Positions 9,888-20,029 of a DNA stretch of 64,000 nucleotides are shown one piece after another; positions within the stretch are counted from its first letter, which is position 1; the number at the start of each line of letters is the position of its first letter. The position numbers and the translations under genes are program-made. The notes under the pieces were generated by a model that was given only the letters and a program-made list of their open reading frames with translations, did not search any database and had not been told where the DNA came from. Origin of the DNA: Candidatus Bathyarchaeota archaeon (GTDB taxonomy: Archaea > Thermoproteota > Bathyarchaeia > Bathyarchaeales > Bathycorpusculaceae); assembly GCA_017883615.1 (NCBI GenBank), contig JADGNF010000014.1, positions 1 to 64,000 of the forward strand. The letters are read 5' to 3'.

Positions 9888-10156
9888 TGTCAACAGTCCA
9901 AGATTACGTGGCAAGAATCGAAGGAACATGCGGCGCAGAAAACGACATCATAGTCACCTTCAAGTACGAAAAAAAACAGGAAGCGCTCGATCACATCCTC
10001 AAAAAAGCCGCCCTCAAAAACAACCTCTCAGGCATAATTTTCGAGTTGGCGTTTGAGGGTATGTCGTTTCGTGTTTACAGTAGCGGTAAAGCTATTTTTC
10101 GTGGAATAAAAAACCGGGCAGAACTTGACCGGATTCTGGCTGCGCTCCTGCTTTAA
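9887..10156 (+). CDS. Small protein with TBP-repeat-like sequence
   Basis: Overlaps the sufS stop (TAATG); GIIFELAFEGMSFRVYSSGKAIFRGIKNRAELDRI resembles the TBP repeat core (PGIIxxL...FSSGKxVxTGAK). Confidence 0.6.
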   Translation: MSTVQDYVARIEGTCGAENDIIVTFKYEKKQEALDHILKKAALKNNLSGIIFELAFEGMSFRVYSSGKAIFRGIKNRAELDRILAALLL

Positions 10157-10221
10157 TTTTGGAAGCTGTTTTTTCCAATTAAATTAATAAACTGGGCGCT
10201 TTTATTGTGGGTTGATGGGAC

Positions 10222-11157
10222 ATGATTTCCGGCTTCATGATTGTGAAAGACGTCATTAAACCCGGTTACCCATTCGTGGAAGCAATTGCTTCTGCCTTGC
10301 CGGTTTGCGATGAATTCCTCATTTCTGATGGGTACTCAACGGACGGAACCTACGAGGCTGTAAACCGGATTGCCGAGTCGAACAATAAAGTGAAGGTTTT
10401 TCAGCAGGAGTGGCCCAAAGAGAAACGTTTCACCCTTTTAGCAGACGTCACTAACTGGGTGCGCGCCAAATGCAGCGGCGATTACATTTTCTCCATTCAA
10501 GCTAACGAGGTTGTTCACGAAGACAGCGTGCAGTTCCTGAAAGCGTTGCCTCAAATGTGTCCCGAAGCCCAAACCTTCAGCCTCCCTTTCTTTCACCTCA
10601 TGAAGGACTTCAAGTTCTCCGAACAATACCGCTTGCGTTTCTCCAAAAACCTACCAAGCATCGTAGCAACCGGAGACGCTTGGTCAATGGGCGTGAGCAA
10701 AAAATTTGTACGCTCTGAAGTCCGCAAATGTTTAACACACCCAAAAAGGCTCGCTAGCTACGTTGGCAGAGGCGTGCAGTGGACTTACGCGAATGTTTGC
10801 GGTAACCCGCTTTCCCGAGCCATCTACCTTCCGAAACCCATTTACCGCTACTGGTCCCTGTTCCCCCAAGACTGTATCGCGAAAATCCGCAACCATAAAG
10901 AACTGTTCGATGTTGATCATCTCGGTCAAGTCATTAATGCGTTGGAAAGCCATATGAACGATGGGGACCAAACGATTTTCTGGGACCTCGCCGCCCAACC
11001 CCTGCGCAAAGCGCCGCTTGGTTACAAGTACCCCGACGGGCTCGTCCAAGTTACATTCAAAAACCACCCAAAAATCATGCAGCCCCTACTCTCGGACTCC
11101 AAAGCTAAGAAATACTATATCCGCGAGGAACTCTTCAACCAATTTAAGGGTCTGTAG
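10222..11157 (+). CDS. Glycosyltransferase family 2-like protein
   Basis: CDEFLISDGYSTDGTYE resembles GT2 nucleotide-binding strand; genomic context. Confidence 0.7.
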   Translation: MISGFMIVKDVIKPGYPFVEAIASALPVCDEFLISDGYSTDGTYEAVNRIAESNNKVKVFQQEWPKEKRFTLLADVTNWVRAKCSGDYIFSIQANEVVHEDSVQFLKALPQMCPEAQTFSLPFFHLMKDFKFSEQYRLRFSKNLPSIVATGDAWSMGVSKKFVRSEVRKCLTHPKRLASYVGRGVQWTYANVCGNPLSRAIYLPKPIYRYWSLFPQDCIAKIRNHKELFDVDHLGQVINALESHMNDGDQTIFWDLAAQPLRKAPLGYKYPDGLVQVTFKNHPKIMQPLLSDSKAKKYYIREELFNQFKGL

Positions 11158-11158
11158 G

Positions 11159-12646
11159 TTATCTGCGGAGTTTGAGTTTAAGCTCCATTTTGGTTCGGCT
11201 TACCCAATTGAAGACTGGAACAAGCGGACCTTTAAGGAAATCTGGCAATGCATCCTTGGCATCCTTGTGCAGACTCAACTTGGTTGCTATTCGTCCCTTC
11301 CCAGTTATGGGCACGTAGTACCGTGTCAGCGCGCATTTATAGAAGCCATTATTCTCCTTGAAGCTATCCAGAGACGGATGATTACCCATTCTGCCATACA
11401 TGAGCCATGAGGCATTTTTAGAGGCGCAGACTTCTACAGCTTTGGCCACGAGCGCATTGTTTACGCCTTTGTCCCAATGACTCTGCAGGGAGAGAATCTG
11501 AGACATCACAACTATGTTGTCGCCTTGAACCAGCTGAATGAACCCGACAAGTTCCTCCCCAAGGTAAGACCCGATGAAAGTGGAGTCTTTCGATGTGGCA
11601 ACGATGTTTTTAACCGCTGCTATCGACCAATCATAATGAGAAAAAGCCCTTCCCTGGCGGATTGGAGTTTCATGGTATATCTTCAATATGCCTTCAGCTA
11701 ACGCTTCAGTGGGTTCAGCAACTTGGGTTTTGACGCCGCTTTTTTCTGCTTTGCGGACCATATTGCGAGTTTTTTTTCCGATGCTGTTCCACCACTCATT
11801 ATAAGGGGGAATATTCAGTAGAGCGACGTTGTCCTCAGACTTCAGCCACGTCTTTGGTGGGTTAGGTATTGGGCAACACCATTTCCTTTCGACGAAGGTG
11901 AAGATGTCAGCACCTCTTTCTTCCACCTTCTTAAGGAACTTCTCTGTTGGAGCATAATCATGGAGATACTCGTAGTGCTCAGGATAGCTAGCAACTTGAA
12001 TTACTCTCTTCTTGCGCCGCACGGTCAGCAAGCCTAGTTCTTTGTCGACTTCCAGAAGCGCTTTCAACGTGCTGTAGTAGGGTCCGCGGTGGTTAAGGGT
12101 TCCGCGTTGGAGCAGCCATTCAGGGTGCACATGCAGAACCTCGCCTTTTGCGATGTGGTTTTGGGCGATTCTGACCGCTTGCGCCGTCGGGTCTCGGTAG
12201 CAGAGGACATCCAACCCTATGGTGGCGTAGTCGTAGAAGGACTTCAATGGAAACCCGTTGGGAATTGGAGCTTTGGCTTGGGAGATTTTTCGTTTCCAAA
12301 TCAACCTTGCTGGCAATCGTGCGGTGCCGTGGACCGTGTAGAATCTCACTTTTCGGTTAGTTACTCGCTCCAGATTTTTCCATTCTTTGTATGCGTTTGT
12401 TGCAACATGCAGGGCGACCTCGTGTCTTTCTGGGTTCAGAAGCTCAAGTAGTTCGGCGTCGGGGATTGTGTACGGCGTGAAAAACCAATAAGCAACCACG
12501 GGCTGAGGGGATTCGTTAATCATTTTTGCGATTATCTTCGAGTTCTTCAAGTAATTTTTGCCGCCTTTTAGATTTAGCGCTGTGAAAAGGAAACTCTTCT
12601 GCCTCGAAGGGTATGCGTAATCCACATCTAACCGAAGTTTAATCAT
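11159..12646 (-). CDS. Polysaccharide-deacetylase-like / FemAB-like GNAT fusion protein
   Basis: N-term RLDVDYAY...HEVALHVATNAYKEW...FYTVHG; C-term WWNSIGKKTRNMVRKAEKSGV...YGRMGNHPSLDSFKENNGF. Confidence 0.65.
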   Translation of the reverse strand: MIKLRLDVDYAYPSRQKSFLFTALNLKGGKNYLKNSKIIAKMINESPQPVVAYWFFTPYTIPDAELLELLNPERHEVALHVATNAYKEWKNLERVTNRKVRFYTVHGTARLPARLIWKRKISQAKAPIPNGFPLKSFYDYATIGLDVLCYRDPTAQAVRIAQNHIAKGEVLHVHPEWLLQRGTLNHRGPYYSTLKALLEVDKELGLLTVRRKKRVIQVASYPEHYEYLHDYAPTEKFLKKVEERGADIFTFVERKWCCPIPNPPKTWLKSEDNVALLNIPPYNEWWNSIGKKTRNMVRKAEKSGVKTQVAEPTEALAEGILKIYHETPIRQGRAFSHYDWSIAAVKNIVATSKDSTFIGSYLGEELVGFIQLVQGDNIVVMSQILSLQSHWDKGVNNALVAKAVEVCASKNASWLMYGRMGNHPSLDSFKENNGFYKCALTRYYVPITGKGRIATKLSLHKDAKDALPDFLKGPLVPVFNWVSRTKMELKLKLRR

Positions 12647-12862
12647 GAATCTCAGTTGCCATGTTTGAGTGTGATACCCCTATCAGTTATATAATTTCTT
12701 CTTAACAGCAAACCTCTCACTGCTGGGAATTGTTGGAATGCGAAAAGAAATATGAGAAAGTGACAGCGTTATATGGCTTGATGACTTCAGTATCTGAACA
12801 GCCAAAAACCTTCTTAGCTGAACTGCGTTTACCAGACTGTACATTGAGGAGAACGAATCGGT

Positions 12863-14023
12863 TTGGATAGAGTTGGAATTGTGAGGGGTCCAAGCCTGAA
12901 CCCCTACGAAGGACAGTACCTTGAAAAGCTAAGCAATTTCGGTTTTCAACCAGTAGGCATCGCCTCTTATGACGCCAATTACGTTCCTGCCGAAATCGGA
13001 TTTTCAGTCAGAAAAGGTCATAACCTGAGCTCATTAACTAAAGGAAGATTTCGGTATCTGTTGCATGTTTTGGCGCGGGTTACCAAGTACGATTTTAGAG
13101 CATATAATTATTACTTTTTGAATCTCAAGGTGTTAGCTGGAGATGTCCGCGTTCTTCACTCAGCCGACAACTGGTACCCCTACACCTTCCAAGCCGTAAA
13201 AACCAAGATTCCCACGGTCATCTCAGAATGGGAAAACCTTCCCTTCAACTACGAACGGCAACCCTTCGCAAGAATAAAACGATATTGTAATAGCCACGCC
13301 GCGCACTTCGTCGCGGTGACAGAAAAGGCCAAGGAAATCCTCCTTCTTGAGGGCGTCGAACCCAATCGAATATCCGTCATACCCGCAGGAGTCGATTGCG
13401 ACAGATTCAAACCTGCCCAAAAAGACGTCTCAGTCCGGCAACATTTCGGCATCCCTGAAAACACATTCAACATCCTATTTGTGGGTCGTCTAATACCTGA
13501 AAAAGGAATATTCAACCTCCTCGACGCCTTCTCGATACTGCTCAAAACCCACAACAACATCCAACTTCTCGTGGCAGGTTCAGGACACACAAAAGTCAAA
13601 ACCCAAATTATACAGCGCATAAACGACAACAAAATCGGTCACAAAATCACGTTCCTTGGAGGCATCCCCTACACACAGATGCCCAAAATCCACAATTTAG
13701 CCGACGTTTTCTGCCTCCCAAGCGTCGAAACAAAGGATTGGGCGGAGCAATTCGGTTTTTCGCTGGTGGAAGCTATGGCATGTGGAAAACCCGTCGTTTC
13801 AACCTGGACCGGCTCGATCCCTGAAATAGTCAAAGATAAGTCCACCGGTCTTCTTGTCAACCAAAACGATCCAAATTCGCTAAAGGCGGCGTTAGAGCTT
13901 TTGATCGAAGATGAGCGAACCTGTAAGGCGTTTGGCAGAAACGCTAGGGAGTGGGTGTTAGAGCGGTTTGAGGCAAACAAGATAGCTAAACAGCTTGCGG
14001 ATGTTTACCGAAGCGTGCTTTGA
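12863..14023 (+). CDS. Glycosyltransferase family 4
   Basis: ILFVGRLIPEKGIFNLLDAF, EQFGFSLVEAMACGKPVVSTWTGSIPEIV. Confidence 0.9.
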   Translation: MDRVGIVRGPSLNPYEGQYLEKLSNFGFQPVGIASYDANYVPAEIGFSVRKGHNLSSLTKGRFRYLLHVLARVTKYDFRAYNYYFLNLKVLAGDVRVLHSADNWYPYTFQAVKTKIPTVISEWENLPFNYERQPFARIKRYCNSHAAHFVAVTEKAKEILLLEGVEPNRISVIPAGVDCDRFKPAQKDVSVRQHFGIPENTFNILFVGRLIPEKGIFNLLDAFSILLKTHNNIQLLVAGSGHTKVKTQIIQRINDNKIGHKITFLGGIPYTQMPKIHNLADVFCLPSVETKDWAEQFGFSLVEAMACGKPVVSTWTGSIPEIVKDKSTGLLVNQNDPNSLKAALELLIEDERTCKAFGRNAREWVLERFEANKIAKQLADVYRSVL

Positions 14024-14121
14024 CAAAAGAAATTGTTTTGCCATTTTCGTTCTCTAAATTTCTTGACCACGGCAGCTTTTGCGTTTGTGGCTTAAACGTT
14101 GATAATCATTAAATAGCTTTT

Positions 14122-15114
14122 GTGTTACTCTTGTTAGGAAGGGATGAATCTGTGGTCACGCTACGCGGCATAACTCGAATGTTCCAGACCGTGAAGCAGC
14201 CTTACCGCGTGGTATTCTTGAAATTCAGAAAGACCCCAATATGGGTTACTTTTCAAAACGGCTGCAAACTTAAACTAACTTGGCCACAATTTAGGCATAT
14301 TAGAGACAACTACCCTCTTTTGAAAAACTACGTTATAGAGCAACCAAGTGCGGAAATTTTTAGACTCAAATCCGACAAGTTCACCTTCATAGGTTCGTTG
14401 CTCATTGCCTGCTTGGTCGTTCAACTTAGACAAAAATATGACATTGAACAACTGGAAAAAGACGTTTTCGACGTAAAACGCGGCAACATGGAGCTGGTTG
14501 GCTCCGCGGGTATCCTTTACACTGTTCGCGAGTTTGGCGAGGGCGAATACGACTGTGACTGCCAAGGAAAAGTGGTTTTGGATATTGGTGGCTTCGAGGG
14601 CGAGTCAGCAGTTTTCTTCTCCTTTATGGGTGCTAAAAAAGTCATAGTCTACGAGCCAGTATTAGCTCACCATCAATTTATCCAGAAAAACGTCAGGTTA
14701 AACAACGTTAACGCCGAAATCCACGAAGCAGGAATCGGCGCCGAAGACGGCACCCAAACGTTACATTACGAACAAGCAGATCTAGGTTTTGGTACCCTAT
14801 CTAATGGTTCTCGTGAGATGACAATTAAAACTGAGTCCATCACGAAAGTTATCGAAAAAAGCCACGCTGATGTAGCCAAAATCGACTGTGAAGGTAGCGA
14901 ATCGTTACTTCTTCAGGTTCCGGGTGAACTGCTTAGAAAAATCGATTTATACATGATAGAAGTGCACACCGGCGAGATTCGAAGAGCCTTAATCGAAAAA
15001 TTTACCGCATCCGACTTTCATATAGTGAAAGATGCATTAAAAAACGGTGAACTATCAGTCATATTTTTCGGAAAAAACAACGCCCAAAACAGCAAAGATA
15101 ATTTCCGTCATTAA
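14122..15114 (+). CDS. FkbM family methyltransferase
   Basis: VVLDIGGFEGESAVFFSFMGAKKVIVYEP, VAKIDCEGSESLLL. Confidence 0.88.
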   Translation: MLLLLGRDESVVTLRGITRMFQTVKQPYRVVFLKFRKTPIWVTFQNGCKLKLTWPQFRHIRDNYPLLKNYVIEQPSAEIFRLKSDKFTFIGSLLIACLVVQLRQKYDIEQLEKDVFDVKRGNMELVGSAGILYTVREFGEGEYDCDCQGKVVLDIGGFEGESAVFFSFMGAKKVIVYEPVLAHHQFIQKNVRLNNVNAEIHEAGIGAEDGTQTLHYEQADLGFGTLSNGSREMTIKTESITKVIEKSHADVAKIDCEGSESLLLQVPGELLRKIDLYMIEVHTGEIRRALIEKFTASDFHIVKDALKNGELSVIFFGKNNAQNSKDNFRH

Positions 15115-15194
15115 TCAAAAAAGTGCTGCTTGGCAAAAACTAATATTTTCCGACGCTGCATCTCTTTCTAAAGTCGAGCGTAAGAGGAAGACCT

Positions 15195-16166
15195 GTGGAG
15201 GATTACCCGCCAGTTTCAATCATCATCCTGAATTGGAACAAGAAGGTTTTCCTCGAAAAATGTTTAACCTCCATAAAGAGTAGCACTGATTATCCAAACT
15301 TTTCGACTTTAGTTGTTGATAATGGCAGTTCAGACGGATCCGTCGCCTTGGTGAAGGAACATTTCTCTTCGGTTGATGTCTTAGAGCTAAATGCGAACTG
15401 CGGTTTTGCAGTCGGCAACAATATCGGCATGACCTACGTCCTTGCAAAAGGCAGCCCAAAGTATATTTTGTTGCTTAACAACGACACGGAAATGACTCAA
15501 ACGGATTGGCTTACAAAAATGGTGCAGACCGCTCAGTCCGTTATTCCAACGGCGGGCGTGGTTGGTTGCCAACTTATTTTTTCCGACGGACGTCACCAGA
15601 GTACGGGTAACCTATTAAATGTGGGTGGTGGCGAAGACCCTTACCCAAATGGACTCAACCGTCCCGACATCTACGAAGTCGATACTGTTACCGGCGCCTG
15701 CTTTTTAATAAAACGTGAAGTCATCGACAAAATCGGGTTCTTAGACCCTGGTTTTTCTCCCTTCAACGAAGAAGAATCCGATTTTTGTGTACGTGCAAAA
15801 AGAAGCGGCTTCAAAGTAGTTGAGGTTTCAACCGTTAGAGTTATCCATTATTGCGGCGCGTCTCTCAAGGCAATTCCGTCCGAGTTTGCGCGCTACATCG
15901 CCCGAAGAAACACCATACGATTTATGCTACTAAACTACTCGGCAAACTGGCTCGTAAGACGGATTCCTTATGAGTTGACGCTTTTTCTGCGCTGCTTCAT
16001 AACAAAACAAAAAACCGGCAAAAACTTCTTGCCAATCGCGTTTAGACCAGGAAAAGACGCCTTGCCCGATCTAAAAATAAACGTTGCCGCTTGGGTTTAC
16101 AATCTGAGGAACCTGCATGACATTTTGCCCAAACGCCGTGATCGAACCATGAAAATTCTGCCCTAA
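15195..16166 (+). CDS. Glycosyltransferase family 2 (rhamnosyltransferase-like)
   Basis: VSIIILNWNKKVFLEKCL, VVDNGSSDGSV, LLLNNDTEMTQ, GFSPFNEEESDFCVRAKRSGFKV. Confidence 0.92.
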   Translation: MEDYPPVSIIILNWNKKVFLEKCLTSIKSSTDYPNFSTLVVDNGSSDGSVALVKEHFSSVDVLELNANCGFAVGNNIGMTYVLAKGSPKYILLLNNDTEMTQTDWLTKMVQTAQSVIPTAGVVGCQLIFSDGRHQSTGNLLNVGGGEDPYPNGLNRPDIYEVDTVTGACFLIKREVIDKIGFLDPGFSPFNEEESDFCVRAKRSGFKVVEVSTVRVIHYCGASLKAIPSEFARYIARRNTIRFMLLNYSANWLVRRIPYELTLFLRCFITKQKTGKNFLPIAFRPGKDALPDLKINVAAWVYNLRNLHDILPKRRDRTMKILP

Positions 16167-16191
16167 GCACTCAAAGTGGGCTCCCTATGGT

Positions 16192-17433
16192 TCAGGCAGC
16201 CAAAAGCTTACGTGTTATTTCTGCTATGTTTTCTGCTATGTTTTTTCGGTCGAGGGTAGTTCTCCAGAATTGCGCCGTTTTCTCTGGTTTATAGAAGCCT
16301 CGGTCCCATTTTGTGGAATCTTCTATTAGCGCAGCCGAAAACGCGTTCTCGGTAAAATCTGATGCAATGGTTCCTGAGAATCCTTGCATGGCGAGGTACC
16401 GTAAGCTTTCAACTGGACCCGCCGTTAGCGAGCACCCCATGCAAAGAGATTCGGCTGCTGCGATTCCGAAGCTTTCCCACCTAGATGGTGTGTAGAATAT
16501 TTTGGCGGTTGAAAGTATCTGTTTGATTTTTCTGCGTTCGACAAATCCTAGGAGAGTCATTCGGTCAGCTATTGGTTTGGGGATGTTCTGGGCGAAGCTC
16601 TTGACGATTGCGCCTCCGCTTCCAAAGATGACTGCGGTGTAATCTTTTCTTTCTTCCAGGAATTGTGCCACGCTTTCAACCATGACTTTAGTGTTTTTCT
16701 GGGCCAACGCTTCCCATCTTCCGAACGTAACCAAAATATTTTCTTTCTTTCCAATTTCCGCGTTCATAACATCGGGCGTAACGGGATCGGGAACGAAATG
16801 TGTTTTTTTAATGAGGTCTTTTCTTCCCCAAGCTGCTAGAAAATAGTTCAGGTTGGCGAGTGCGTCAGGGCTTTCGACGATGACTCCGTCGCTGAGCTCT
16901 ATTTGCTTGATTCTTTCAGCTGCAGTGCCTGCTGACCGGTGGTGCAGCGACTTAAATGGCAGCTGCCACAACACGTGCCCAGTTATGTTTTCTACGGTGA
17001 TGTTCTCAAGCAGCGGAATTCTCATTCTAACTGGAACTAAGGGGTAGCCGATTCTTCCGTCGGTGTCTGCTTTGAGGATAACCTTTTTCCCGCTTGCTTT
17101 AATTTTTTCCACAAGAGGCGTGTAGGCGCTGTTAATCCATGTGTAGGCTACGACTGCGTCTGAATTGTATTTTGCCCAGAATGCGTCATTTGTCAGCTCG
17201 TCCCATGTTGTTTGGAGGACCGGGAAACTTGTCTTGTAGTTTGCTAATATGTTCTTGCGTAGGGTCAGAAGCTCCGATTCGACGCCGATTTCCTTCAAGC
17301 CCAAAGGAATTAAGCCGGGGTCTCTGGTCTCATGTAGAGGCAGGTAAGTGTCCATGAACACGGCAATCTTCATGTCTGCTGCTTTGATCGCCAGTTCTTC
17401 TGTCTCCTCTATCAATTTTGATAAACCATACAC
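16192..17433 (-). CDS. Glycosyltransferase family 4-like
   Basis: ILVTFGRWEALAQKNTKVMVES, FYTPSRWESFGIAAAESLCMGCSLTAGP. Confidence 0.8.
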   Translation of the reverse strand: MYGLSKLIEETEELAIKAADMKIAVFMDTYLPLHETRDPGLIPLGLKEIGVESELLTLRKNILANYKTSFPVLQTTWDELTNDAFWAKYNSDAVVAYTWINSAYTPLVEKIKASGKKVILKADTDGRIGYPLVPVRMRIPLLENITVENITGHVLWQLPFKSLHHRSAGTAAERIKQIELSDGVIVESPDALANLNYFLAAWGRKDLIKKTHFVPDPVTPDVMNAEIGKKENILVTFGRWEALAQKNTKVMVESVAQFLEERKDYTAVIFGSGGAIVKSFAQNIPKPIADRMTLLGFVERRKIKQILSTAKIFYTPSRWESFGIAAAESLCMGCSLTAGPVESLRYLAMQGFSGTIASDFTENAFSAALIEDSTKWDRGFYKPEKTAQFWRTTLDRKNIAENIAEITRKLLAA

Positions 17434-17538
17434 GGATAGATTAAAAAATCCTTCTGTAAGACAGATTTAGTCAAGCTTTATTATCGCCGTTCCCAACTTT
17501 GCATAACAATCAAAATCAGCAAAGTCGTCGTGTAAGTT

Positions 17539-18684
17539 ATGCGTGTCGGGGTCATATCAGGTTCCTTAGAACCAGGGGGTGCTCAAAGAGTTTGCCTCAA
17601 AATGATAGAGGCTCTCAAAGAAGCAAACCACCAAGTCGCGCTCATTACCTTGACAAGAACCAACTGGAAGGCGCTTCATATGATGATGGGCGACGTAGTG
17701 AAACCCGATGAAGAAATAGTTCTCTTGAAGCGGAATTTTCGTGGTTTCGACGCTTACAAGCCGCTCTTAGCCGCCTTGCTAATTCCTGCTGTTAGGCGCA
17801 AGTACAAACTGGATTTGCTTGTCAACTCCCAAGGCGACACGCTGCCCATTCCGTCGGAGATAAACTACGTTCATTACCCCACCTTTTCCGAATATGAGGA
17901 CATCGACATTAACCTCAAATACTCCGCGTCCATTTTCTGGCGCCTATACATCACCCCCTACAGGCTTGTGCACCGCTTCTTTAAGCGGTACCTAAAAAGC
18001 GGGGTATTGGCTACGAACAGCACTTTCAGTCAAAAAGCCATAAAAAAATACGTCAACCGTCCCGTAGTTATTATTACTCCTCCAGTGGAGACTAAAGCCT
18101 TTAACGACGCGTCAGAAGGTGGAGTGAAGGAAAAACGAGTCATATCATGTGGCAGGTATTCCCCAGAAAAGAATTACGAATATGTGCTTGAAGTTGCCAG
18201 CCGTCTTAGAGATGTAGAGTTTTCTGTAATCGGTTCCTTTTCGGGAGAAAAATCCTCACAATACTACCAGAAACTCTGCGCGATAAAATCCGAACGTAAC
18301 CTAACAAACGTCGAATTGCTCAAAGACATCCAATTTGAGCGATTACTAAGATTGTACGGAACGTCTAAGGTTTACATGCATTCCATGAAAGCGGAGCATT
18401 TCGGTATAGTAGTGGTTGAAGCTTTGGCTGCAGGTCTTGTACCAGTCGTGTATCGCTCTGGAGGACCATGGCAAGATATACTCAAAGCAAAACAAGGTTA
18501 CTATGGGTTCTCATACGAAACCCCCGCAGAAGCAGCAGAATTCATCGAGACATTGATGGGGAACGAAACTCTCAGGGGAGAAATTGCAAACAGAAACATC
18601 GTTTACGCGGATCAGTTCTCTGACGCTCTGTTCAAGAAAAAGTTCATTCGTCTTGTCGAAAGAATCACTTCGACTGTGCAATAA
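17539..18684 (+). CDS. Glycosyltransferase family 4 (ALG11-like)
   Basis: GVISGSLEPGGAQRVCLKMIEAL, VISCGRYSPEKNYEYVLEVA, AEHFGIVVVEALAAGLVPVVYRSGGP. Confidence 0.88.
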   Translation: MRVGVISGSLEPGGAQRVCLKMIEALKEANHQVALITLTRTNWKALHMMMGDVVKPDEEIVLLKRNFRGFDAYKPLLAALLIPAVRRKYKLDLLVNSQGDTLPIPSEINYVHYPTFSEYEDIDINLKYSASIFWRLYITPYRLVHRFFKRYLKSGVLATNSTFSQKAIKKYVNRPVVIITPPVETKAFNDASEGGVKEKRVISCGRYSPEKNYEYVLEVASRLRDVEFSVIGSFSGEKSSQYYQKLCAIKSERNLTNVELLKDIQFERLLRLYGTSKVYMHSMKAEHFGIVVVEALAAGLVPVVYRSGGPWQDILKAKQGYYGFSYETPAEAAEFIETLMGNETLRGEIANRNIVYADQFSDALFKKKFIRLVERITSTVQ

Positions 18685-19936
18685 TTGCTTTTTCGAGGGC
18701 TTCATGCATCTTCTGAGCGTATTTTTCCCACGACAAATGACTCTTGACGTATTCGCGGGCGTTTTGTCCCAATTTCCTACGAGCGGAATCGTCATCCATT
18801 AAAAACTTGACTCTATCTGCGATTCCCATTGGATCATTGTGTTCGACAACCATGCCGTTTACGCCATTCTGGATAATTTCAGAAGCCCCACATCTATCGC
18901 TAACAATTACTGCTTTCGCCGCAGCCATCGCCTCAACTACAGCCAACCCCCAGGTTATTTGAGCTGGAAAAAGAAACACGTCACATGCAGCGTATACTTC
19001 GGCCAGTTCCTCATCGCTGTTACTGCGTCGGAAAATAACCTTATCTTGCAAACCCAACTTTCCGACAAGCCCAACTAGTTCGTCTATTCTTCCTCCCCCA
19101 TCAAACATCAACTTAACCCTTGCCCCGCCCTCACATAAAATCTTAAGCGCTTTAACAGCGTCTGCCTGACGTTTATTCAACTCAATGTTCCCTACTTGTA
19201 ACAAAACAAAATCGTTCTCCAACCCGTATTCTTCGCGGATTCTTGCTCCTGAAGCTTGCCGGAAACGCTCCTCATCCACGCCAGTTCTTACAACGTTTGC
19301 GGAGCGGTTGTATGCTTTCTGTACGTACCCTGCGGCGATGTTGGAGAGCACTAAGATTTCGTCGATGTAGTTCACTGATGTCTTGTCTAACAGATTGTAG
19401 ACGGGCCAGTTGATCTTGCGTAGTCCCTTTCTGAGTTCAGGAACAAAAAACCAGAAAGGTGGCTCATTACACATCCAAACAACTGGTACTTTGATTCTCT
19501 TTTTGGCTGCAACTGCTGCCCACTCAGAAGGGTAGTTGTGGCAGTTTATAACGTCGAAACTTTTGGGAATGCATCTTCCAATGTTGATCATTGAAGGCAA
19601 ATCGTATGGGATAGTGTAGAATTGTCGACCCATGTTTCGGCGCATGTATTCTTGTAGCAATGACTTCCGAGCGTTCTGAGGCGTATTCCCCCGTTTTGAT
19701 GTTGCTTCCTGTGCTTGAGGTTTCAGCCATCTGGGCAGCTTTTTTCCCAGAGGATGTGGAATTACGCGGACCGTCAGGTTTTTCAGCATGTCGGGGTAGC
19801 TGTTTTCAACGTTGAGGGCGCTAACGAAAATCTCCACTTCATTTCCCATATGTTGAAGCTCTGTGGCTAGTCGGAGAATCTGCCGTTCTCCTCCTCCTCG
19901 CCCAAGGATGGGTGTGTGAATCATGGCGATTTTCAT
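18665..19936 (-). CDS. Glycosyltransferase family 4
   Basis: PILGRGGGERQILRLATEL, LLQVGNIELNKRQADAVKAL, WGLAVVEAMAAAKAVIVSDRCGASEII. Confidence 0.92.
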   Translation of the reverse strand: MKIAMIHTPILGRGGGERQILRLATELQHMGNEVEIFVSALNVENSYPDMLKNLTVRVIPHPLGKKLPRWLKPQAQEATSKRGNTPQNARKSLLQEYMRRNMGRQFYTIPYDLPSMINIGRCIPKSFDVINCHNYPSEWAAVAAKKRIKVPVVWMCNEPPFWFFVPELRKGLRKINWPVYNLLDKTSVNYIDEILVLSNIAAGYVQKAYNRSANVVRTGVDEERFRQASGARIREEYGLENDFVLLQVGNIELNKRQADAVKALKILCEGGARVKLMFDGGGRIDELVGLVGKLGLQDKVIFRRSNSDEELAEVYAACDVFLFPAQITWGLAVVEAMAAAKAVIVSDRCGASEIIQNGVNGMVVEHNDPMGIADRVKFLMDDDSARRKLGQNAREYVKSHLSWEKYAQKMHEALEKAIIAQSK

Positions 19937-20029
19937 GGTGTGCAGCTCGAAACTATGTTAGAGGCACGGCGTTTAACGCTTATATATTTGTCCTTTTAGT
20001 ATGGAGTTTAACCTTCGAGGCACATCGTA

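Noticed and set aside
12779-12830. C/D-box sRNA-like TGATGA...CTGA...CTGA pattern upstream of the GT4 gene
   Set aside because: No C' box, poor spacing, and boxes are short enough to occur by chance.
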